NCBI RefSeq assembly: GCF_000376565.1
Contig: NZ_BARG01000052.1
Coordinates: forward strand, 124,001 to 188,000
Length of the DNA stretch: 64,000 nucleotides
Direction: 5' to 3'
Origin: Streptomyces hokutonensis
Lineage (GTDB): Bacteria; Actinomycetota; Actinomycetes; Streptomycetales; Streptomycetaceae
Shown piece after piece: positions 53,153-61,962 of the stretch. Below the pieces are notes generated by a model. That model did no database searches. It had not been told where the DNA came from and worked only from the letters and a program-made list of their open reading frames with translations. The number at the start of each line of letters is the position of its first letter. Position 1 is the stretch's first letter. The position numbers and the translations under genes are program-made.

Positions 53153-54298
53153 CTAGCCCACGAGTTCGCGGACCAGCGCCGCGACCTGCTCCGTCTCGAT
53201 CAGGAATCCGTCGTGGCCGTAGGGCGAATCGATCACGCGCAGACGGTCCGCGCCGGGGATCCCGGCCGCCAACTCCGCCTGCTGGGACGGTGGATAGAGC
53301 CGGTCGGAGTCGACTCCGGCGACAAGTGTCCGCGCGGTCACCCGGCGCAGAGCCGCTCGCGTGTCACCCCGGTCGCGGCCGATGTCGTGACTGTTCATCG
53401 CCTCCGCCAGCGTGACGTAACTGCCCGCGTCGAACCGGCGCACCAACTTGGCCGCGTGATGGTCGAGATACGACTCGACCTGATACCGGCCGCCGTTCCA
53501 CGGATCCTCCGCGCCCTGCGCCGTACGGCCGAAGCGGACCGCCAACTCCGGCTCGCTGCGGTAGGTGACATGGGCCAGGCGACGCGCGAGGCCGAGTCCG
53601 GCATGGGGACCCCGGCCGGTGCCGTGGTAGTCGCCGCCCTGCCAGTGCAGGTCCGAACGGATGGCGTGCAGCTGGATGTTGGTCCACGCGATCTGCTCGG
53701 CGCTCGCCGAGGCGGTGGTGGCGAGAAGCAGGAGCGCGTCCGTACGCTCCGGATACGTCACGGCCCACTCCAGCGCCCGCATCCCGCCCATGGACCCGCC
53801 GACCACCAACGCCCAACGTGCGATGCCCAGTTCATCCGCCAGGTCCGCCTCAACGGCCACCTGGTCGCGCTGCGTCAGAAACGGGAAGTCCCCGCCCCAG
53901 TGCCGTCCGTCCGGGCGGAGCGACGACGGGCCGGTACTGCCCTGGCAGCCCCCGAGCACATTCGGCGCGACGACGAACCAGCGGTCCGTGTCCAGAGCCC
54001 GTCCCGGTCCGATCAGCGCGTCCCACCAGCCGGACGTGGGGTGACCGGGCCCGGCCGGGCCGGCGGCATGGCTGTCGCCGGTGAGCGCGTGCAGGACGAG
54101 TACGGCGTTCGAGCGGTCCGGTGCGAGTCGCCCCCAGGTCTCGAACGCCAGCCGCACACCCGGCAGTTCACCACCAGCCTCCAGCGCGAGGGGCTTCTCC
54201 CGAGCATGCCACTGACGGCGCCCGGGCGGGTCCCCCTCCCGCCAGGCCCCGGAGGCCGGCGGAAGGGGGACCGCGGACGGAGTCGGTACGGTGTTCAG
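53153..54298 (-). CDS. metX: Homoserine O-acetyltransferase
   Basis: This alpha/beta-hydrolase-fold enzyme acetylates homoserine to O-acetylhomoserine for methionine synthesis. It shows the nucleophile motif GGSMGGMRALEW, the family segment NVLGGCQGSTGPSS, an acid site in GVDSDRLYP and the histidine in YGHDGF. The conserved N-terminal part (AWREGDPPGRRQWH) lies upstream of the first GTG at 54157, and no ATG, GTG or TTG is available there. A CTG at 54298 that overlaps the metY stop (CTGA) is the best candidate, giving 381 residues. The pathway partner MetY is directly upstream. Confidence 0.88.
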   Translation of the reverse strand: MNTVPTPSAVPLPPASGAWREGDPPGRRQWHAREKPLALEAGGELPGVRLAFETWGRLAPDRSNAVLVLHALTGDSHAAGPAGPGHPTSGWWDALIGPGRALDTDRWFVVAPNVLGGCQGSTGPSSLRPDGRHWGGDFPFLTQRDQVAVEADLADELGIARWALVVGGSMGGMRALEWAVTYPERTDALLLLATTASASAEQIAWTNIQLHAIRSDLHWQGGDYHGTGRGPHAGLGLARRLAHVTYRSEPELAVRFGRTAQGAEDPWNGGRYQVESYLDHHAAKLVRRFDAGSYVTLAEAMNSHDIGRDRGDTRAALRRVTARTLVAGVDSDRLYPPSQQAELAAGIPGADRLRVIDSPYGHDGFLIETEQVAALVRELVG

Positions 54299-55656
54299 GA
54301 CGCGCCCTTGGCCGCTCGGAACCCGGCCTCCAAGTCGGCCTTCAGATCGGCGAGGTTCTCGATGCCGACGGACAGCCGCACCAGACCCGGCGAAGTGCCC
54401 GTCGCTGCCAACTGCGCCTCATCCAACTGACTGTGGGTCGTCGACGCGGGGTGGATGATGAGGCTGCGTACGTCCCCGATGTTGGCGAGATGACTGAAGA
54501 GTTCCACGGCGTCCACGAAACGCTTCCCGGCCTCGACCCCGTCACGGAGTTCGAAGGCGAGCACCGCCCCGGCACCGCGCGGGAGGTAGCGCTGTCCCAC
54601 TTCGTACCACCTGTTGGACTCGAGTCCCGGGTAGTGGACGGCGGCCACCTCATCGCGCTGCTCAAGCCACTCGGCCAGAGCCTGGGCGTTGGACGAGTGG
54701 CGCTCGATGCGCAGGCTCAGCGTCTCCACGCCCTGGAGGAGCAGGAACGCGGAGTGCGGTGAGATCGCCGGGCCGAGGTCACGCAGCAGCTGCACGCGCA
54801 GCTTGATGGCGAAGGCGCCCGGACCGAGCGCCGGCCAGTACCGCAGGCCGTGGTAGCTCGGGTCCGGCTCGCTGAAGTCGGGGAAGCGCTCGGCGTGCGC
54901 GCCGAAGTCGAAGGTGCCGCCGTCGACCACGACACCGCCGATGGTGGTGCCGTGCCCGCCGAGGAACTTCGTAGCCGAGTGGACGACGATGTCGGCGCCG
55001 TGCTCGATGGGCCGCAACAGGTACGGGGTCGGCACGGTGTTGTCGACGATCAGCGGGACGCCGGCCTCGTGCGCGACGTCGGCCACGCCCCGTACGTCGA
55101 GGACGTTGCCGCGCGGGTTGCCGAGGGTCTCGGCGAACAGGGCCTTCGTGTTCGGGCGGATCGCCGCCCGCCAGGCGTCCAGGTCGTCCGGGTCGTCGAC
55201 GAAGGACACCTCGATGCCGAACTTCGGCAGCGTGTGGCGGAAGAGGTTGTACGTGCCGCCGTACAGCGATGTGCTGGAGACCAGGTGGTCGCCCGCGGAC
55301 GCCAGTGTCAGGATCGCGAGGGTCTCCGCGGCCTGCCCGGAGGCCAGGGCCACCGCGGCGACACCGCCCTCCAGGGCGGCGACGCGCTGCTCGAAGACGT
55401 CCTGGGTGGGGTTGTGGATGCGGGTGTAGATGTTGCCGGGCTCGGCCAGTGCGAAGAGGTCGGCCGCGTGCTGGGTGTCCCGGAACACGAACGAGGTGGT
55501 CTGGTAGATCGGCGTCGCCCGCGCCCCGGTCGTAGGGTCCGGCACGGCGCCGGCGTGGATCTGCTTGGTCTCGAACGACCATGCAGAGGTGTCCGGACCT
55601 GCGGACTCGTCCTCGGGTGTGTGACCCCCGGTGACGGAGTCGATGGGCTGGCTCAT
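54295..55656 (-). CDS. metY: O-acetylhomoserine sulfhydrylase
   Basis: This 453-residue PLP enzyme combines O-acetylhomoserine with sulfide to form homocysteine. It has the family opening FETKQIHAGAVPDPTTGARA, SGQAAETLAILTLASAGDH, VVDNTVPTPYLLRP, and the PLP lysine in HSATKFLGGHGTTIGG. The ATG at 55656 follows AAGGGAGA. It is the first gene of the metY-metX operon, preceded by a cysteine leader peptide 130 nt upstream. It is the likely housekeeping copy; the one at 40487 is diverged. Confidence 0.92.
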   Translation of the reverse strand: MSQPIDSVTGGHTPEDESAGPDTSAWSFETKQIHAGAVPDPTTGARATPIYQTTSFVFRDTQHAADLFALAEPGNIYTRIHNPTQDVFEQRVAALEGGVAAVALASGQAAETLAILTLASAGDHLVSSTSLYGGTYNLFRHTLPKFGIEVSFVDDPDDLDAWRAAIRPNTKALFAETLGNPRGNVLDVRGVADVAHEAGVPLIVDNTVPTPYLLRPIEHGADIVVHSATKFLGGHGTTIGGVVVDGGTFDFGAHAERFPDFSEPDPSYHGLRYWPALGPGAFAIKLRVQLLRDLGPAISPHSAFLLLQGVETLSLRIERHSSNAQALAEWLEQRDEVAAVHYPGLESNRWYEVGQRYLPRGAGAVLAFELRDGVEAGKRFVDAVELFSHLANIGDVRSLIIHPASTTHSQLDEAQLAATGTSPGLVRLSVGIENLADLKADLEAGFRAAKGAS

Positions 55657-55786
55657 GGTTCTCCCTTGTGCGGGCGTGCGGGTGCGTGGGGCGAGCCGAC
55701 CGCGGGGCCGCTGTCCTGAAAGAAGGCACGACTAATACCGGCGCGGCGCGCTCGTGAAGAGGGGAATCGGATGCCGGAGCGGAGCG

Positions 55787-55861
55787 TCAGCTCAGGGCGG
55801 GACACCCCGTGCTGGTGACACGCACGTAGTCGACGTGGCGGCGGGTCACGAGCACGGTCAT
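55787..55861 (-). CDS. Cysteine leader peptide (24 aa)
   Basis: The minus-strand frame from the ATG at 55861 ends TRRHVDYVRVTSTGCPALS, matching the RRHVD-x-VRV-x-S-x-x-C pattern of actinobacterial sulfur leader peptides. The single Cys codon is five codons before the stop. The 130-nt gap to metY could form attenuation structures. It should tie methionine synthesis to cysteine supply. No SAM riboswitch was found here. Confidence 0.8.
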   Translation of the reverse strand: MTVLVTRRHVDYVRVTSTGCPALS

Positions 55862-55960
55862 GCAGTGAGAGAACCACAGCCGGTGCCGGAGAACCAGCGT
55901 GACGTGGGCAGTTGAAACACGACTGCCACAACCACGCCGACCCCCGGTCCCGTTCACCCT

Positions 55961-56053
55961 GTGGAGGAGGCCGCGGTCGTGATCGCCCGCAGCACCCAGG
56001 AGGCGATCGTGGTCAATCTTCCGGGGCTGTATGTGCTGGGCGCCGGGAGTTGA
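55961..56053 (+). other. Possible gene remnant or small ORF
   Basis: A 30-residue frame from a GTG ends VVNLPGLYVLGAGS and has codon-like third-base GC. There is no ribosome binding site and no family I recognise. It may be the tail of a lost gene. The surrounding 55862-56056 otherwise holds nothing I can identify except the promoter region of the leader peptide. Confidence 0.2.
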
Positions 56054-56056
56054 GGG

Positions 56057-56662
56057 TCAGCCAGGTGTGGTTCTGCGCTCCTCGGCCCTCAGGCGACGGA
56101 GCCTCCAGAGCCCGTACAGCGCCAGCAGCGGTTTGACGATCAGCCACTCGCCGGGGCGGTAGTCGTCCGCGCGCACGAGCCTCTTCGCGAGATCGGGGCG
56201 CTGCCGCCGCAGGTACTCGCGGGCCTTGAGGGCGTGAGCCGGCTGGGAGACGATCTTGATGCGGTCGGCGTCCTCGAGCAGCGGGATCACGTTGGTGACG
56301 TTCTCCCATGTCGTTGTGCTTTCCTCTTCGAGGACTACTGTGCCGGTGAATTCGAGCACCGACCGCGCGTAGTCGGCCATCAGTCGGGCCTCGGACGCAC
56401 CGCCGATGGTCGTCGTACCGCCGCTGAAGATCAAGCGAGTGTCGTGCCTGCCGTCATCGGTGAGGGAGCGAATGCCGGCGCGGACTCGCCAACGGTTGAT
56501 GAGGTTCGCCGTCGCTCGAGGGTTCCGGTATCCCAGCACGACCACGGCCTCGGTAGCACCCTCGTTGTCTCCCACGAGAGTTCGGGACCAGCGCCGGTTC
56601 AGCCACTCGCTCCAGGCCAGGATCACCATTCCAGCCGCCGCCACGCCTGTCCTTTGTCGCAT
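56057..56662 (-). CDS. YdcF/SanA-family (DUF218) protein
   Basis: This 201-residue protein has the DUF218 pattern: VVVLGYRN after a short hydrophobic N-terminus, RLIFSGGTT, EARLMADYA, EEESTTTWENVTN and IVSQPAHALKAREYLRR. Relatives (YdcF, SanA, ElyC) bind nucleotides or act in envelope metabolism. The N-terminal helix (about 8-18) may anchor it. The function is not established. It is divergent from the methyltransferase at 56718. Confidence 0.8.
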   Translation of the reverse strand: MRQRTGVAAAGMVILAWSEWLNRRWSRTLVGDNEGATEAVVVLGYRNPRATANLINRWRVRAGIRSLTDDGRHDTRLIFSGGTTTIGGASEARLMADYARSVLEFTGTVVLEEESTTTWENVTNVIPLLEDADRIKIVSQPAHALKAREYLRRQRPDLAKRLVRADDYRPGEWLIVKPLLALYGLWRLRRLRAEERRTTPG

Positions 56663-56717
56663 TCGGCGACTCTAGGTCACCCTGGTGTCCCTGCCGTTCC
56701 GCAGAGAGGCATCCACC

Positions 56718-57389
56718 GTGTCCGACCGTCTCGACACCCAGATCTCCTACTGGGACGCCGCCGCGGCCACGAAGACCTTCACCCACCCCCTCCATCTGCC
56801 CTGGCTGGCGGGGATCGGCAAGCAGGCGGCGATTCTCGACTACGGATGCGGCTACGGCCGCACGCTCGACGAACTCGAACGGCACGGTTTTGGCAATCTG
56901 ACGGGCGCGGACATCTCACCGGCGATGATCGAGCGGGCCCAACTCCTGCACCCCGCCATGCACTTCACGACCCTGGACACACCCCCGTCCATGCCCTCCC
57001 CGGACGCCGACTTCGACGTGGTGCTGCTCTTCGCCGTGCTGACCTGCGTCCCCGGCGACGACGCCCAACGCCGACTGATCGCCGAGCTGCACCGCGTCCT
57101 CAGGCCCGGCGGAATCCTCTACGCCAGCGACCTCCTGCTGCAGGACGACGAGCGCAACCGAAGCCGCTACGACGACTACGCCACCCTCAACGGCGGCCAC
57201 GGCGACGCCAGTTACGGCGTGTTCCGGACCGGCGACGGCGCCGTGTGCCGCCATCACTCCCGTGAATGGCTCACCGCGCTCCTCGCCGACTTCGAAGGCA
57301 TCGACAGCCGGACCGTGACGGTGTCCACGATGAACGGCCATGAGTCGACGGGGATCCAGATCCTCGCCCGCAAGGCCGCCCTGACGTGA
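56718..57389 (+). CDS. SAM-dependent methyltransferase (class I)
   Basis: This 223-residue enzyme has motif I ILDYGCGYGRTLDEL, an acidic loop TGADISPAMIERA, FDVVLLFAVLTCVP, and a post-motif LHRVLRPGGILYASD. The GTG at 56718 is preferred over 56685 because AGAGAGG precedes it. The substrate is unknown. It stands alone between divergent YdcF and the ankyrin gene. Confidence 0.85.
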   Translation: MSDRLDTQISYWDAAAATKTFTHPLHLPWLAGIGKQAAILDYGCGYGRTLDELERHGFGNLTGADISPAMIERAQLLHPAMHFTTLDTPPSMPSPDADFDVVLLFAVLTCVPGDDAQRRLIAELHRVLRPGGILYASDLLLQDDERNRSRYDDYATLNGGHGDASYGVFRTGDGAVCRHHSREWLTALLADFEGIDSRTVTVSTMNGHESTGIQILARKAALT

Positions 57390-57540
57390 CGTCAGGTCGT
57401 GTCCCGCGCCTGCCGGGCTCGGTCACCTGAATGACAAGTGGCGGACCAGTGCGCCGAGTGTCGCACTCCGAAGAGCTTCGTGAACGCGGTCGTCAAAGCC
57501 ACGATCCCGTCATCAACCAGCAGCCCTCTAATCTCGGCCC

Positions 57541-57972
57541 ATGAAGCAGCGGCAGCAGAAGAAACTCTCCCGGCGGCTCTTCGGGGCGATAGCGGTGGGT
57601 GACGCCGGTGCAGTGAAGGCAGTGCTGCGCGCCGGCGCCGCCCCGGGACGAGCCGACGACGAGGGCACCACGCCGCTCTACGCCGCCTCCGTGAACGGGC
57701 AAGCCGCGATCGTCCGGCTGCTCCTGTCGGCCGGCGCCGTCCTCGACACCGAGAGCAGCGGCATCGGCGCGGAGGGCCTGCCCTTGTGCGCCGCAGCGTG
57801 CTGGGGGCACACCGACACCGTCCGCGCACTGCTCGCTCACGGCGCCGATCCGAACGTACGGGAAGACCACGGCACGGGACGGACCCCGCTGGAGTGGGCG
57901 AACAACGGTCCTCATCCCGCGACGGCCGCCCTGCTCACCGAGGCGGGCGCGACGGCAGTCACGGCCGGGTGA
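57541..57972 (+). CDS. Ankyrin-repeat protein
   Basis: This 143-residue protein contains about four ankyrin repeats, for example AVGDAGAVKAVLRAGAAPGR, DEGTTPLYAASVNGQAAIVR and GLPLCAAACWGHTDTVRALL. It starts with a basic, Gln-rich helix and has no signal peptide. It probably acts as a binding module. The preceding gap 57390-57540 shows a 15-bp palindrome at 57381-57395 and nothing else clear. Confidence 0.85.
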   Translation: MKQRQQKKLSRRLFGAIAVGDAGAVKAVLRAGAAPGRADDEGTTPLYAASVNGQAAIVRLLLSAGAVLDTESSGIGAEGLPLCAAACWGHTDTVRALLAHGADPNVREDHGTGRTPLEWANNGPHPATAALLTEAGATAVTAG

Positions 57973-58020
57973 GGGGGCCCACCGCGCCTTGGTCCGGCCC
58001 GGCAGGGGCGATCGGCGGGC

Positions 58021-60378
58021 ATGGCGGATACTCGGGTATGGCGGGGCACATGGGTGCTGCGCGGGCTGGAGGTGCGCCGGCGTATGGAGAGAACTTGGCG
58101 CGGCCTGCCCGGGCGGATTCCGGCGTGGTTGCGGGACCATGATCCGGGGCTCGCGGCGACGCACAGGGCCGCCCGCACCGCACTGGTGATGCCCGCGTTG
58201 TTCGCCCTGTGCGGCCAACTGCTGAAATCCTCGACGATGGCGACCTATGCGGCGTTCGGGTCGTTCTCGATGCTCCTGCTGGTGGAGTTCACCGGCCCGA
58301 TGGTGCAGCGCCTGCGGGCGCACGTGGGGCTCGCGCTGGGGTGGGCGACGCTCATCTGTCTCGGCACGCTGGTGGCGCGTACGAACTGGCTGGCGGTGGC
58401 CACCATGGTCGTAGTGGGCTTCCTGGTCCTGTTCTCGGGTGTCGTCAGCTCCGTCCTCGCGGGCGCCACGACCGCGCTGCTGCTGGCCTTCATCCTTCCC
58501 GTGACCTCACCGGCCCCGCTGTCGCAGCTGCCCGACCGGCTCGCGGGAGCGGGCCTCGCCGCGGTCGCCGCCATGTTCGCGATCTCCCTGTTGTGGCCCC
58601 GGCCGACCGCGGACCCGCTGAGCGCGCCCGCCGCCCGGGTCTGCCGCGCGGCGGCGGCCCAGCTGCGCACCGACGCCTCCTGGCTGGACGGCGGGCCGCA
58701 GGCGCCGACCGCCCGGCAGTGCGAGGCCGCCGCCGACCGGGCCACCGCCGCCGCGGCGGACCTGCGCAGCGCCTTCGACGCCACTCCCTACCGGCCCACC
58801 GGTCTGTCCGTCGGCTCCCGCGCACTGGTCCGCCTGGTCGACGAACTCACCTGGCTCAGCGCCATCGTGGAGGACAGCGGTCCCGCATCGGACGAACGCC
58901 GGGTCTGTGACGCCGACGCACGCACCGTACGGCGGGCGGCGGCCACAGCCCTGGACGAGGCGGCCGTACTCCTCGACACCCCGCGCGCGGCACCCGAGGC
59001 CCTGCGCGCCGCCCTGGTGAACCTGCGTGCGGCGATGGACGGCATGGAGGACGGCGCCACCCACCGGCTGCCCGTGGAACAGCCGAAGCCGCGCACGGAG
59101 TCGGAGGTCCGTGCCTTCATCGAGACCCTCGATCTGTCGTTCCGCGCCCAGGAGTTGGGCTTCGCCACGCTGCAGATCGCCGGCAACGTGGATCTCGCCG
59201 CGGCCGCCGAGCGGCGCAGCTGGCCGGAGCGGCTGCTCGGCGGAGAACCCGGCGCACTGGCCCAGCCGCTCGGCTCGGCCGTCGAACGCGCCGCCGCCCA
59301 TCTGGAGCCGCGCTCGGTCTGGCTGCACAACAGCCTCCGGGGCGCGCTCGGTCTCGGAATCGCCGTGGCGCTGGCGAACGCGACAGGGGTCCAGCACTCC
59401 TTCTGGGTCCTGCTCGGAACCCTGTCGGTGCTGCGCTCCAACGCGCTCAACACCGGGCAGAACGCGCTGCGCGCCCTCGGCGGCACCCTGGTCGGCTCGC
59501 TCGTGGGCGTCGGGCTGCTCCAGCTCATCGGCCACCACGGCACCCTGCTCTGGTTCCTGCTCCCCGTCGCCGTGCTCTTCGCCGGTATCGCCCCCGCCGC
59601 CATCTCCTTCGCGGCCGGACAGGCGGCCTTCACCGTCGCCCTGGTCATCCTGTTCAACATCGGCCAGGACCCCGACTGGCACATCGTGCTGCTGCGGATC
59701 CAGGACATCGCCCTGGGCTGCGCGGTCAGTGTGCTGGTGGGACTGTTCTTCTGGCCGCGAGGCGCCGGGGCCGCCGTGGACCGGGCGCTGTCCGCGGCGT
59801 ACGACGCCAGCGCCCGCTATCTCGCGGACGCGGTGGAGTACGCGGCCAGCCGTTGCAGCATCGGCTGTCTGCCGACCGACGCACCGCTCGAGGCGAGCCG
59901 GCAGGCGGCCGCCGCGGCCCGCCGGCTCGACGACGCCTTCCGCAGCTACCTCGCCGAACGGGGCGCCAAGCCGGTACGGCTCTCCGACATGACCACCCTG
60001 GTCACCGGGATCGTAGGACTGCGCCTCGCCGCCGACGCCGTGCTGGAACTGTGGCAGCGCAACGGCGGCGACGAACAGATCCAGCCCGACCGCTCCGAGG
60101 CCCGGCTGATCCTCCTCGACACCGTCGTCCGGCTCTCCGACTGGTACCGCGACCTGGCCGCCGGACTCGGCCAACACACCGCCGTACCGGACCCGTTGGC
60201 GCGCAACACCGAAGAAGAGGCGCGCCTCGTCGACTCCCTGCGGCGTGACCTGCGGGACGACGACGGACGCGCCACGGCCACCGCCGTCCGCATCATCTGG
60301 ACGGCGGACCACCTCAACGCGGCCCGCCGCCTCCAGCACGTCCTGACGGCGGCGGCGAAGCCGAGCGTCTCGGTCTGA
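58021..60378 (+). CDS. FUSC-family membrane protein
   Basis: This 785-residue protein has two membrane blocks (about 55-190 and 435-580) of around six helices each, flanking soluble helical regions. The segments TMATYAAFGSFSMLLLVEF and ALGLGIAVALANATGVQHSFWVLLGTLSVLRSN are typical of FUSC/AaeB-type aromatic acid or drug efflux proteins. The start ATG at 58021 is tentative; an ATG at 58084 is the alternative. The substrate is unknown. Confidence 0.85.
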   Translation: MADTRVWRGTWVLRGLEVRRRMERTWRGLPGRIPAWLRDHDPGLAATHRAARTALVMPALFALCGQLLKSSTMATYAAFGSFSMLLLVEFTGPMVQRLRAHVGLALGWATLICLGTLVARTNWLAVATMVVVGFLVLFSGVVSSVLAGATTALLLAFILPVTSPAPLSQLPDRLAGAGLAAVAAMFAISLLWPRPTADPLSAPAARVCRAAAAQLRTDASWLDGGPQAPTARQCEAAADRATAAAADLRSAFDATPYRPTGLSVGSRALVRLVDELTWLSAIVEDSGPASDERRVCDADARTVRRAAATALDEAAVLLDTPRAAPEALRAALVNLRAAMDGMEDGATHRLPVEQPKPRTESEVRAFIETLDLSFRAQELGFATLQIAGNVDLAAAAERRSWPERLLGGEPGALAQPLGSAVERAAAHLEPRSVWLHNSLRGALGLGIAVALANATGVQHSFWVLLGTLSVLRSNALNTGQNALRALGGTLVGSLVGVGLLQLIGHHGTLLWFLLPVAVLFAGIAPAAISFAAGQAAFTVALVILFNIGQDPDWHIVLLRIQDIALGCAVSVLVGLFFWPRGAGAAVDRALSAAYDASARYLADAVEYAASRCSIGCLPTDAPLEASRQAAAAARRLDDAFRSYLAERGAKPVRLSDMTTLVTGIVGLRLAADAVLELWQRNGGDEQIQPDRSEARLILLDTVVRLSDWYRDLAAGLGQHTAVPDPLARNTEEEARLVDSLRRDLRDDDGRATATAVRIIWTADHLNAARRLQHVLTAAAKPSVSV

Positions 60379-60434
60379 CGCCTGACACCTGACACCGGGA
60401 GTGCCGGGATCAAATACGTTGGCCATGCCCGGAG

Positions 60435-61880
60435 TTGGTGCATACCTTTCTGTCCGTGACCGGACTGCTCTCCCGTACCCATCTGGCCGCGACCGCCAGT
60501 TTCGCGGCGGTGATGTTCCTGAGCGGGTTCGCCGCGCTGGCGGTGATGCCGTTGCTGCCGGTGGCCGCCAGGGACCTCGACGGGGTGGTGCTGTATCCGC
60601 TGGTGGCGGGGGCGTTCGTCGCCGCGAGCCTGCTCGGCGGGGTGCTGGGCGGGACCTGGGCGGACCGGGCCGGGCCGCGTCGGCCGCTGATGGCCGGGGT
60701 GGCCCTGACCGTCGTCACACTGCTCGTCTCCGCGACGAGTACGACCATCTGGCAGCTGGCCCTGGGACGGTTCGCGGACGGCATCGCCGCCGGACTGGTG
60801 GCCGTGTCGATCAACGTGGCCATCGGCCAGGCCTACCCGGATCACCTGCGTGCCCGAGCCCTGGCCCTGATGAGCGCCTGCTGGATCGTGCCGTCCCTGG
60901 CCGGTCCGCCGCTCGCCGGGCTCGTGGCCGCGTGGTGGTCCTGGCGCGCGGTGTTCTTCGGCCTCGCGGTTCTCACCCTGATTCCGGCGGCGACAGCGGT
61001 GCTCCTGCTGCGCGGGCGGGGGAAGGAGAGCGGAGGAGAAGCCGCGCGGGCAGCGGGGCCGGTGCGACGGCCGGCCCTCTCCGCCGCGCTGGCGGTGAGC
61101 TTGGCGGCAGCGCTCACTCAGTACGGTGTCTCCGCCTGGGACGTACGGCACGGGGTGTGCACGGTCTCCGGACTGGCGCTGCTCGTGGTGTTCGCGCCGA
61201 GGCTGCTGCCGCCGCGTACCTGGCGGGCCGGGCGCGGGCTCCCCGCCACCGTGTTGCTGCGGGCGCTGACGTCCGGCGCGTACTTCACGCTGGAGGCGTT
61301 CGTACCACTGATGTTGAGTACGGCACGAAGGGTGCCGGGCGTGGTGACGGGGCTCGCCTTCACCGGGGCCGCGCTCGCCTGGGCCGGGGCGTCCTGGCTC
61401 CAGGGACGCCTGCAGGACCGGGTACCGAGGGACCGGCTCGTTGCCGTCGGGGCCGGGGTGATGGCGGCTGCGGTCCTGTCGGCCGTGATCTGCGTCCTGC
61501 CCGCCGTCCCCGCGGCCACGGCGGTGTCCTCGATGGTGCTGGCCGCAGTGGGCATGGGGCTCGCGACGCCTTCGCTGACGCTGCTGTCCCTCAATCACGC
61601 CCCGGCCGGCGGGCAGGGCTATGCGAGCAGCGCGATGCAGACCGCGCAGAACCTTGGGCAGACGCTCGTCCTGGCCCTGGCCTCTGCCCTGTTCAGCGCG
61701 GTGACGGCGGCTACGAACAGTCAACTCGCCCCATTCGTATGGGCGTTCGCGCTGCTGGTGTTGCCGGTCACCGCTACCGCCCGCCTGGCGGCCCGCACCC
61801 GGACGGCGGGCCCGGAGCGGCGACGCGAGTCCGAACCGGCCGTCACCGCCTGCCCCGTCGAAACCGTCGAAGAGAGCTAG
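60435..61880 (+). CDS. MFS transporter
   Basis: This 481-residue membrane protein has around 14 helices with LGGVLGGTWADRAGPRRPLM between helices 2 and 3 and a C-terminal charged tail. It resembles drug exporters. The start is uncertain: TTG at 60435 or GTG at 60438, neither with a strong ribosome binding site. Just upstream is a run of near-repeats of CTGACACC. Confidence 0.85.
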   Translation: MVHTFLSVTGLLSRTHLAATASFAAVMFLSGFAALAVMPLLPVAARDLDGVVLYPLVAGAFVAASLLGGVLGGTWADRAGPRRPLMAGVALTVVTLLVSATSTTIWQLALGRFADGIAAGLVAVSINVAIGQAYPDHLRARALALMSACWIVPSLAGPPLAGLVAAWWSWRAVFFGLAVLTLIPAATAVLLLRGRGKESGGEAARAAGPVRRPALSAALAVSLAAALTQYGVSAWDVRHGVCTVSGLALLVVFAPRLLPPRTWRAGRGLPATVLLRALTSGAYFTLEAFVPLMLSTARRVPGVVTGLAFTGAALAWAGASWLQGRLQDRVPRDRLVAVGAGVMAAAVLSAVICVLPAVPAATAVSSMVLAAVGMGLATPSLTLLSLNHAPAGGQGYASSAMQTAQNLGQTLVLALASALFSAVTAATNSQLAPFVWAFALLVLPVTATARLAARTRTAGPERRRESEPAVTACPVETVEES

Positions 61881-61962
61881 ATCCGGCGGCCGACTGCTGG
61901 GCGTGTGCGCCGGCTCGCGGGATGCTGGCTGGGTGCCCCGACCCGAACGGGAGGCGACCACC

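Noticed and set aside
57381-57395. 15-bp palindrome CTGACGTGACGTCAG at the end of the methyltransferase gene
   Set aside because: It overlaps the stop codon and has no gene start nearby; probably chance or a weak terminator.
57392-57829. Minus-strand frame ending in a hydrophobic segment (GLLVDDGIVALTTAFTKLFG), possibly a transposase tail
   Set aside because: Most of it is antisense to the ankyrin gene and no transposase motif or terminal repeat could be found.
58507-60426. 639-codon open frame on the minus strand
   Set aside because: It mirrors the FUSC gene and has low-complexity Gly/Arg/Gln composition without family motifs.
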